Shown piece after piece: positions 57,181 through 64,000 of a stretch of DNA of 64,000 nucleotides. Made by a program: the position numbers and the translations under genes. Each line of letters begins with the position of its first letter. Positions within the stretch are counted from its first letter, which is position 1. The notes beneath the pieces were generated by a model. That model worked only from the letters and a program-made list of their open reading frames with translations. It ran no database searches and had not been told where the DNA came from. The stretch is from contig NC_080041.1 in the NCBI RefSeq assembly GCF_012489685.1, forward strand, positions 104,129,760-104,193,759, read 5' to 3'. This DNA comes from Lotus japonicus. Taxonomy: Eukaryota > Streptophyta > Magnoliopsida > Fabales > Fabaceae.

Positions 57181-57735
57181 TCCTAACATGCACTAATTGG
57201 TGAGAGCCAAAACCAACTGTTCTCGCCAAAACCAACCATGAGTAGCTTGCATTCCTTTATCACGGATTGTAGGTAAGAAGATGTAGGGGTGGAGGAGTTC
57301 CAAACCTTTGTAAGCGCAAGGCAATTAGTCTCATAGATGACGTTCGTGAACCCAAGGTCGAGATACAAGTGTATCACCCGCCTAAAGCATATTTTGCCTC
57401 CATAATAATAGAACTTAGTTGAGGCACCGAAAATGACATGCAATGACCGGCATATTTCTAGAAGTGTAACGCCCATAGTTTGGGAAATTCCCCTCTGAAA
57501 AAGCAGCATCAAAGTTTGCTTCAATCCATCCTATTATTGGTTGATTCCAAGACTGAATCAGAGGTGCTGCACTGAAAGAAACATGTAACAACGACAGAAC
57601 ACTTGGAGTGCGAGTTGGAGCATTTATGGAACAGAGAGGAAGTAATTATTGAATTGTTACCGATTGCGCCGCATCCACACTGCCCAAGTGGTGGCTGCAA
57701 TATTGCTAAGGACCCATATATCATCAACTTGTAGC
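57181..57735 (-). mobile_element. LINE fragment, RNase H (RVT_3-type) part
   Basis: On the minus strand a frame reads WIEANFDAAFSE-like sequence across the 57521 boundary, then YYGGKICFRRVIHLYLDLG and NVIYETNCLALTKVWN, matching the plant LINE-type RNase H layout (D..., E...D, N). Frame breaks and a missing first acidic/Ala-Glu block show decay. The upstream part (57521-57727) matches the end of zf-RVT. It is an isolated inactive fragment. Confidence 0.65.
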
Positions 57736-58048
57736 AGGTTGTCTAATATGTTGAATTATCGCTATCTATCCATTTTTCAGTTCTGTCCCACAAGGGAATC
57801 TTTTATCTAAGGTGAATAATTTTTTACTACCTCCATTTTTAATTAACTAGCCGGAGAGATAAGAAACACATATTTAAAGATATAATTAATTTTGGTAATT
57901 TTCATAAATGTATTACTCCTTTCATTCCAAAATGATATTTTCATATACACTTTCATCATATATGTAAAGATATTTTGATTGTCATTGGAAATTATTGAAT
58001 AAATTTTAGCTTGAGCAGAACTCTCAAGTCTCAAATAGTCCCATTACT
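57736..58048. other. AT-rich intergenic DNA
   Basis: No gene or element recognised between the LINE fragment and the SINE. Confidence 0.5.
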
Positions 58049-58247
58049 AACCACAAAGGGTTGCATAAGTGGTAAATGTGCATTTCCTTAAGAGATTTCA
58101 TCTAGGCTCCTGGCCCGGGTAACCCGATCTCCTCTGAGGTAAAAAATAATACCGTTGTGGGTAGAGACATTACTACCGTATCCCGAGCCAGATTAGTCAC
58201 GTGGGTCCCTTTTCCTCGTGGAGACTGGTGGCCCAAGGCCAAAAAAA
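58049..58247 (+). mobile_element. SINE with 16-bp target duplication
   Basis: About 199 bases ending in A10, flanked by perfect 16-base repeats AAATAGTCCCATTACT at 58033-58048 and 58248-58263. The head has a box A-like GGTTGCATAAGTGGTAAATG. Box B is diverged (GGCCCGGGTAACCCG). Its sequence differs from the SINEs at 25783 and 27181. Confidence 0.8.
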
Positions 58248-58350
58248 AAATAGTCCCATTACTTTTTCTTCCAATGTCAAGATTATATTTCTCTGCAATC
58301 TGCAAAAATTATGATCGTAACATAGCGAACTTTCGTGATATACATACTTA

Positions 58351-58704
58351 GAGGATCTCCAATGGTAGTATCTAATGTTAAATACATACCCATATGAGTA
58401 TCTTTTACCATTGAAGTACATATTCAATTCCAACATGACAAAGATGAGTATGTGAGAATAGATACTCCACACTAGACTTGAAATGTGAGCTTGTATTTAT
58501 TACAAGCACTTACAATTAATTAAAATGTAGATAAATAATAAAATATACAAATGTGATGTTGATGGTGAGATCCACTATATAAACTTTTAAAAGTTGTTGG
58601 GTTGGAGTAAAAAGTTAGTAAAATGGGGTAGATGATGTGGTATTATGGGAAATTAAAAAAATGATGTGTAGATATTTTAGTGAGTATGATGGATGTAGAT
58701 GCTC
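58351..58704. mobile_element. Tourist-like (PIF/Harbinger) MITE
   Basis: Left GAGGATCTCCAATGG, right end (inverted) GAGCATCTACATCC. TTA flanks both ends (58348-58350 and 58705-58707). It is 354 bases with no coding capacity. The 3-base TTA duplication and GAGCATCTCC terminus are typical of Tourist-like elements. Confidence 0.8.
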
Positions 58705-59326
58705 TTAGATAATGAAACGTACGTGAAGAGGAAGATATAAACTGCATTAAGATTTAAAGAACCAAAAATTGAAAGCTAGAAATTAATTATCCAATTGCCC
58801 GATCACAATCTCAAGAACAATTTCACGGATTTAGAAGATCCTAAGCAACAATATCAATGTAGACATTATGATACAGTACGTTGGAAAGTAGTGACCCTGG
58901 TCTCTAGAACATAAAACACAATAAAGGAGCATCGGTTGTGGCTCTGGAGGAGGAAATGAAAAGCCAACAAAGAATGAAGGTAAAGAATAAAATCAAATAT
59001 AGAGATTAGAGAAGTATGAGTGGAAAGATGAGTTGGAAGGTAGAGATTAGAGAATAAAATTATTAATTATTAATGAGCAGACATGGGAAATAGAAAAGAG
59101 CGGAAAGATTCATTAATGTCAAAGGGAGATAGTCTAATAAAACGTGAAGCTCAAGACTATTGGAACATTTGAATGTTTACTAAATGGGGCTTATGTTTAC
59201 TAAATTTAGGGGTATGGATTTATTATTATTATTATTATTTTGGTACAGTATGGATTTATTATTTGATTTAGCATAATTTCTTTTTCGTTTTTTCAAAAAA
59301 AGAAAATGCAGGGAGAGTAGAGAGAG
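58705..59326. other. Upstream region of the F-box gene at 59825
   Basis: AT-rich, with a short ATT run near 59219-59239. Probably contains the proximal promoter. No other feature is recognised. Confidence 0.5.
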
Positions 59327-59334
59327 TATAAAAT
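59327..59334 (+). promoter_or_regulatory. TATA box of the F-box gene at 59825
   Basis: TATAAAAT, followed about 30 bases later by the start of a GC-richer segment (59360-59492) that looks like a 5'-UTR exon. Confidence 0.6.
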
Positions 59335-59824
59335 GAAATTAGGGATTTCAGAAATCACTATGCAGAGAGGGTAAAGGTCTCGCGTCTCAGCCACGATCAA
59401 AAATATACTCCGCCGCGCTTCCGTCGTCCCTACCGCCAGAGTGACCACCGCGACTGTGACCCACCACTTCATTGTTTCAATTGCTCCACTAGGTATGTGC
59501 CAAATGATTTTTTTTATGGCATATTGAATCTGGTAGAAACCCTATATGCTAACCTGCATAATTTGTCTTCAAAGTGTTGAAAATGTTGCTACTTTTCATG
59601 CTCTATAATATAATCAACTATATAATCAATCTGTTTCTTCAGAGTTGTCTTTCAAGGTACTAAAAGTTAATCTTGGATTTAATCATTTGTGGGTTATTTG
59701 GTTTGAGTATGTGCTTTCTCCTTATGTGATTTGGGTTGGATACTTGCATTAGCCTTCATAAGGAATATGTGTGTTTTCTACTGACACAATTGACAATATT
59801 TTCAGCTCTATCTACCACTACAAA

Positions 59825-61075
59825 ATGAACAACCAACGTCCAAGAAGGACCATAGAGAGCCCCAATCTCTCTTCCATTCTCCCGCACGATTTGATCGTTC
59901 GAATTCTGTTGAGGTTACCGGTGAGATCTCTGCTTCGTTTCAAATCGGTGTCTAAGCCCTGGCTCTTTCTCATTTCCGATCCCCAATTCGGCAAATCTCG
60001 CTATGACCTAGCTGCTGCACTCACCCACCGATGTCTGGCAAATCATAATGATTCTGAAATTGAGTCCATAGATATAGATGCAGCATCACTTCACAATTAT
60101 GAGTCTTCTGTAGTAAACCTCAAATATCCGCTTTCATCACCCCCTCACGAGAACAACCCTGTTGATTTCTTGGGTTCTTGTAGAGGATTTATACTTGTAG
60201 CCTATGGACGGGGTAATGTCATTGTATGGAATCCATCAACCCGTGTCCGGAGAAGAATTGCAGACAACCTTGAATGGATGAAGTTTCACTTTTTAAATGG
60301 TTTTGGATATGACACATCAACGGATGACTACTTGCTTGTTCGTATAGAAGTGAATCTTTGGGAAACCTATATTTATAGTCAACAAGATCCAGACATTATA
60401 ACTAATCATCCTACTCGCATTCGCCTTTTTTCCATGAAAACAAATTCCTGGTTTTACCTAGAGGGTGCTTATGCTCAATATGCGGATCTGGGGCATTGTG
60501 AATTCAAAGTTGGGTCCTTCTTGAACGAGGCTCTGCACTGGTTCGTTACCTCTGTTGAAACCAGTAATCATGCAATCATTGCCTTTGATTTGGTAGAAAG
60601 GAGTTTGTCCGAGATTCCTTTGTCTCAAATTTTAGCCAGGGAATTAGAATGTAGAGAGTATCATTTGCGGGTCATGGGCGAATGTCTCAGCCTATGTTGC
60701 CCGGGTGATCAGTATGACGTAGCTTCAATGGCTGAGATTTGGATGATGAAAAAATATAAAGTGCAGTCTTCTTGGACTAAGTTATTTGTTTTTTCTACTT
60801 GTAACATTCCCCACAACATGTTTTTTCCAATATGTTTCACCAAACATGGTGAAATTTTTGGATCAAACGGCTCTAGAAGCTTAATGATAGTTAATGACAA
60901 AGGAAAGCTGCTTGATGAATGCTCATTTGATTGGTATCGAGCGGATTTACTTCATTGTGGTATGTATAGAGAGAGTTTACTATCACTCCCTAATGACTTT
61001 GAGGAAGCAAGTGGTGTCTTAGAAGAAGCACGTGAAGATGACCAGCTGACGAGTTCCTTGAAGGAGACAAGTTAA
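59825..61075 (+). CDS. F-box protein with FBA domain (intact, right end)
   Basis: 416 residues from ATG 59825 (MNNQRPRRTIESP). The F-box is at about 23-62 (LPHDLIVRILLRLPVRSLLR, FKSVSKPWLFLISD). FBA motifs are LGSCRGFILVAYGRGNVIVWNPS, GFGYDTSTDDYLLV, LFSMKTNSWFYLEG, FLNEALHWFV, IIAFDLVERSLSEI, and MMKKYKVQSSWTKLFVF. The acidic tail is longer than in the other genes because an EEA.EDD unit is repeated. A frame upstream of this ATG begins with GTG and is not used. A TATA box at 59327, a putative non-coding exon ending at 59492 (ACTAG|GTATGT) and an acceptor at 59805 (ATTTTCAG) indicate a 5'-UTR intron of about 313 bases. A short upstream ORF (MQRG) begins near 59360. Inferred SCF substrate receptor. 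A Gypsy element follows 440 bases after the stop. Confidence 0.92.
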   Translation: MNNQRPRRTIESPNLSSILPHDLIVRILLRLPVRSLLRFKSVSKPWLFLISDPQFGKSRYDLAAALTHRCLANHNDSEIESIDIDAASLHNYESSVVNLKYPLSSPPHENNPVDFLGSCRGFILVAYGRGNVIVWNPSTRVRRRIADNLEWMKFHFLNGFGYDTSTDDYLLVRIEVNLWETYIYSQQDPDIITNHPTRIRLFSMKTNSWFYLEGAYAQYADLGHCEFKVGSFLNEALHWFVTSVETSNHAIIAFDLVERSLSEIPLSQILARELECREYHLRVMGECLSLCCPGDQYDVASMAEIWMMKKYKVQSSWTKLFVFSTCNIPHNMFFPICFTKHGEIFGSNGSRSLMIVNDKGKLLDECSFDWYRADLLHCGMYRESLLSLPNDFEEASGVLEEAREDDQLTSSLKETS

Positions 61076-61515
61076 GATGATCAATAGTATCTGCCAATAA
61101 GAATTAGTGTATGTTATTCTTCAATCCTTTTCACCATTCTATTACAATTTATCATGTATAACAAAAAATGAGTAATCATATGTAGAACACATGATACAAG
61201 AAGATGATTCCTTAATCTATCTTGTACTTCCGTCTTAAGTGATTATATTTCTTGCTAAAAAAATAAGTGACATCTGAAATTGCTAGGTAAGATGAGTTTT
61301 GGTGGTTGACTGAATTTACTAATTGATAGGAAAAACATTTGGTGTCGCCTTTTCTTATAATAATCAAAGACAATTTTGGTGGAAAATTATATAAGGAGAA
61401 CTACTATGGTCTGGGGTGAAAGAACCGTTCTCTGACTAAGATTCTATAGAATTTATAATATGGTGACATTTAAAATAAGCTCATCTTTTCCAGCAGGCCA
61501 TGAAGGGTGCAAGAG
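61076..61515 (+). other. 3'-UTR region of the F-box gene, cut by a Gypsy insertion
   Basis: A GTATGT donor-like site at 61109 and an acceptor ending at 61496 (CCAGCAG) match the module behind other copies. The next putative exon (GCCATGAAGGGTGCAAGAG) is cut at about 61516 by the LTR, whereas at 56231 the same exon runs on uninterrupted. Confidence 0.6.
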
Positions 61516-61882
61516 TGTGATCTTGATGATAGTTCTATCCCTAAAATACCTAAGTCTAGGTTTACAAAGGTATATACTAGGAAACATAAGGGAAGTAAGC
61601 CTTAGAAGGTTACTTCTAATATAGCTGCTTAGCTGTTATGCTGATGTCAGCAATACAATTATGTTAGACAGCTAGCAATTAGTATAAATAGGGATTGGGT
61701 CATTCAGTTGAGGCAGTTATCGAGTTGGTTAGGATTTGGGAGATTCTGGATCTCGAATTCCAGAGGCTAGGGTTTGTGTTGCATTCCAGTTTCCATCGTT
61801 GTAATCTCGAGTTCAACCTCAATTCTTGAGAGTTGATACTCTGTTTTCTCAATAATACAGTAGTTGATTCTTGAGTTCATCA
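61516..61882 (+). repeat. 5' LTR of the Gypsy element
   Basis: Begins TGTGATCTTGATGATAG (or two bases later at TGATC) and ends GAGTTCATCA. It contains a TATA box (TATAAATA, 61683-61690) and T-rich U5. The exact left edge is uncertain by two bases because the host exon sequence also reads GAGTGATC. Confidence 0.82.
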
Positions 61883-61886
61883 TTGT

Positions 61887-61898
61887 TGGTATCAGAGC
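61887..61898 (+). promoter_or_regulatory. Primer binding site, initiator tRNA-Met type
   Basis: TGGTATCAGAGC, the standard complement of the 3' end of plant initiator tRNA-Met, four bases after the LTR. Confidence 0.93.
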
Positions 61899-61925
61899 TC
61901 CATCCAGGAGCTGTGGTACCATTCT

Positions 61926-64000
61926 ATGGTTGCTAGTAGAATGGAGTCTCGTGTTGATGCAATCGAGAGACTCATCGAGTTGATGAGTCGCGACAGAGAA
62001 GAGGATCGTCGAATTCGAGAGGAAGAGCGCCGGGAGCGCGCGATTGAGCGCGAAAGAACTGAGGAGCGGTTTCGCGCATTGGAGAACATTGTGGAGAATC
62101 TTGCTGTGAAGAGTGGAGGAAATTCAGTAACACAGGGATCAAATTCCTCTAGTGGAAGTGTTAATGACAAGTCTGTTAATAAAACACCTAGAGGCAACCC
62201 ATTTAGGAGGCTAACAAGTGAGGAGATGAGGGAAAAGATTAGGAAAGGAGAATGTTTCAGGTGTGAGGAGAAGTTTGGTCAGAATCATGTGTGCAAAAAC
62301 AAGCAATTTAGAGTCATGTTGCTGGCTGAGGAGGAAGAGGGAGCTGATATGGAGGAATATGAGTTGTTGCTCGAAAATTCAGAAGAAGTGTTGGAGTACA
62401 AGCGTCTCTCATTGCTCAGTATACAGGGAATTTCCACAAGAAAGTCCCTCAAGGTGTGGGGAGGGTTGTTGGGAACCAGAATTATAGTTCTTGTAGATTG
62501 TGGGGCAACTCATAACTTCATTTCAGGAGCTATGGCTAGGAAATTGGGACTTGTTGTCACAACTACTTCCACATACACTGTAGAGGTTGGGGATGGGCAT
62601 AAGGTGGAGGGAAAAGGAGTTTGCAAACAGGTAAGAATTCAGATACAAGGCATAGAAGTGGTACAGGACTTCTATCTTTTTGATTTGAAAGGAGTAGATG
62701 TGGTTCTGGGGCTGGAATGGCTCGCTGGGTTGGGAGATATTAAGGCCAACTTTGAGAAGCTCACCCTGCAATTCAAGTTAGGAAACCAGAAAGTGAAGTT
62801 AAGAGGGGAACCTGAGCTTTTGAAGAAAAAGGTATCCATGAACTCTTTTGTCAAAACAATACAGCAGCAAGGGGAGGGATATATGTTACATTACCAGCTG
62901 CTAGAGAAAGAAGAAGCAGTTGCTGAGGAGACACCAGCTGAATTAAAGACAGTTTTGCGGCAATTCCCTACTTTGTTTGCCTCTCCTACAGAGTTACCTC
63001 CTAATAGAAGGCATGATCATGCCATACACCTGAAGGAGGGGGCTCAAATTCCTAATATCAGGCCTTATAGATATCCCCATTATCAAAAGAATGAGATAGA
63101 AAAGCTTGTAGCTGAGATGTTGAATGCAGGCATAATAAGGCCTAGCATTAGTCCTTATTCCAGCCCGGTGATCTTGGTTCGAAAGAAAGATGGAAGCTGG
63201 AGATTTTGTGTGGATTACAGGGCATTAAATAAGGTGACAGTGCCCAATAAATTTCCTATTCTTGTGATAGATGAGCTGTTGGATGAGATTGGCCCAGCTA
63301 AGGTGTTTTCCAAGATAGACCTGAAATCTGGTTACCACCAAATCATGATGAAGGCTGAGGATGTAGAGAAGACAGCATTTAGGACTCATGAAGGGCATTA
63401 TGAATTCATAGTAATGCCTTTTGGACTTACTAATGCTCCTTCCACTTTCCAAGCACTAATGAATGAGGTTCTGAGGCCAGTCTTAAGGAAGTATGCTTTG
63501 GTCTTCTTCGATGACATATTGGTTTACAGCCTCACTATGGAAGAACATGTTTTTCACCTCACTCAAGTACTACAATTGATGGAGCAGCAAGATCTAAAGA
63601 TCAATGGAAAGAAAAGTGTGTTTGGCAGGCAACAAATTGAGTATTTGGGCCATATACTCTCTGCTGGAACAGTAGCTGCTGACCCAAAGAAACTTGAGGC
63701 AATGTGGATGTGGCCAGTGCCTAAGGATTTGAAGAGTTTAAGAGGCTTCCTAGGACTCACTGGATATTACAGGAGATTTGTAAGGGATTATGGCAAAATT
63801 GCCAGGTCATTGACTCAGTTACTCAAGAAAGACAGCTTCTTATGGGGAGCAGAACCACAAAAGGCTTTTGAAGCCTTGAAGCAAGCTCTCACTGAATTAC
63901 CTTCCCTTGCTGTTCCAGATTTTTCCAAGGTATTTGTCCTGGAAACTGATGCATCTGGAACTGGTTTAGGGGCAGTTTTATCTCAAGAAGGCAAACCTTT
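61926..64000 (+). CDS. Gypsy gag-pol polyprotein (partial at the right edge; gag core missing)
   Basis: One continuous frame of 691 codons to the window end. Residues 1-65 form a charged coiled-coil-like start (many Glu/Arg). A zinc knuckle (CFRCEEKFGQNHVC) begins at about 110. The aspartic protease has VDCGATHNFIS (about 190). Reverse transcriptase begins around 400 (SPYSSPVILVRKKDGSWRFC, DYRALNKVTVPNKFPI, KIDLKSGYHQI, FGLTNAPSTFQ, and catalytic VFFDDILVYS). RNase H starts near the end (VLETDASGTGLGAVL). The protease triad reads D-C-G where D-S-G or D-T-G is usual. The roughly 200-residue capsid domain normally found between the N-terminus and the zinc knuckle is absent without a frame break. 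Integrase would lie beyond the window. Confidence 0.92.
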   Translation, partial: MVASRMESRVDAIERLIELMSRDREEDRRIREEERRERAIERERTEERFRALENIVENLAVKSGGNSVTQGSNSSSGSVNDKSVNKTPRGNPFRRLTSEEMREKIRKGECFRCEEKFGQNHVCKNKQFRVMLLAEEEEGADMEEYELLLENSEEVLEYKRLSLLSIQGISTRKSLKVWGGLLGTRIIVLVDCGATHNFISGAMARKLGLVVTTTSTYTVEVGDGHKVEGKGVCKQVRIQIQGIEVVQDFYLFDLKGVDVVLGLEWLAGLGDIKANFEKLTLQFKLGNQKVKLRGEPELLKKKVSMNSFVKTIQQQGEGYMLHYQLLEKEEAVAEETPAELKTVLRQFPTLFASPTELPPNRRHDHAIHLKEGAQIPNIRPYRYPHYQKNEIEKLVAEMLNAGIIRPSISPYSSPVILVRKKDGSWRFCVDYRALNKVTVPNKFPILVIDELLDEIGPAKVFSKIDLKSGYHQIMMKAEDVEKTAFRTHEGHYEFIVMPFGLTNAPSTFQALMNEVLRPVLRKYALVFFDDILVYSLTMEEHVFHLTQVLQLMEQQDLKINGKKSVFGRQQIEYLGHILSAGTVAADPKKLEAMWMWPVPKDLKSLRGFLGLTGYYRRFVRDYGKIARSLTQLLKKDSFLWGAEPQKAFEALKQALTELPSLAVPDFSKVFVLETDASGTGLGAVLSQEGKP

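Larger units (their letters stand above)
61516..64000 (+). mobile_element. Ty3/Gypsy retrotransposon, 5' part, runs off the window
   Basis: Order: 5' LTR (61516-61882), primer binding site (61887-61898), and gag-pol (from 61926, open at the window end). It is inserted into the probable 3'-UTR exon of the F-box gene, in the same orientation. The 3' LTR, integrase and target duplication lie outside the window. The open frame over nearly 700 codons suggests a young copy, but gag is shortened. Confidence 0.92.

Noticed and set aside
62523..63760. Minus-strand ORFs across the Gypsy element
   Set aside because: Antisense shadows of the continuous gag-pol frame on the plus strand.

Overview
This is a transposon-rich stretch of a plant nuclear genome. 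It has AT-rich intergenic DNA, TATA boxes with long UTRs, GT-AG introns, and F-box genes carrying the plant-type F-box-associated (FBA) domain. It also holds LINEs, Copia and Gypsy elements, SINEs, and hAT, Mutator, Stowaway and Tourist-like elements. A secreted cysteine-rich (defensin-like) peptide gene and the general look of the repeats suggest a dicot, probably a legume; the species cannot be fixed from sequence alone. There are no bacterial-type operons and no CRISPR.

The backbone is a decaying cluster of F-box/FBA genes. Four copies have complete reading frames: 17297-18523 (+), 28989-30281 (-), 51207-52568 (-) and 59825-61075 (+). Eight others are fragments or frameshifted relics (1-744, 13434-13832, 20499-21635, 24717-26377, 34298-35568, 40814-41428, 43405-44541, 46968-48569). 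The products would be substrate receptors of SCF-type E3 ubiquitin ligases. Each plus-strand copy that keeps its 3' end is followed by a conserved module with splice-like signals after the stop codon, so these genes probably carry 3'-UTR introns.

Layout. 1-3.1 kb: F-box relic and its downstream module. 3.2-4.9 kb: minus-strand two-exon cysteine-rich peptide gene whose intron holds a Mutator-like element. 5.2-13.4 kb: LINE relics, an AT-rich element, a second Mutator-like element and a solo LTR nested in a LINE. 13.4-15.9 kb: F-box fragment and the 3' part of a Copia element. 16.4-55.6 kb: a large direct tandem duplication, unit A (16424-33424) and unit B (33425-about 55616). Each unit has a plus-strand F-box gene, two F-box relics and a minus-strand F-box gene. 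Unit B is about 5 kb longer because of a solo LTR, an extra partial F-box repeat and a 1.6 kb inversion. Unit A alone carries a hAT-type MITE. 55.6-61.5 kb: F-box 3' module remnant, MITEs, SINE, LINE fragment and an intact F-box gene with a 5'-UTR intron. 61.5 kb to the end: 5' part of a Ty3/Gypsy element (LTR, tRNA-iMet primer site, gag-pol open to the window edge) inserted in that gene's probable 3' UTR.

The main interest is the well-resolved history. The two units act as mutual empty-site controls, so target-site duplications, a frameshift, a start-codon shift, a deletion and an inversion can all be ordered relative to the 17 kb duplication.
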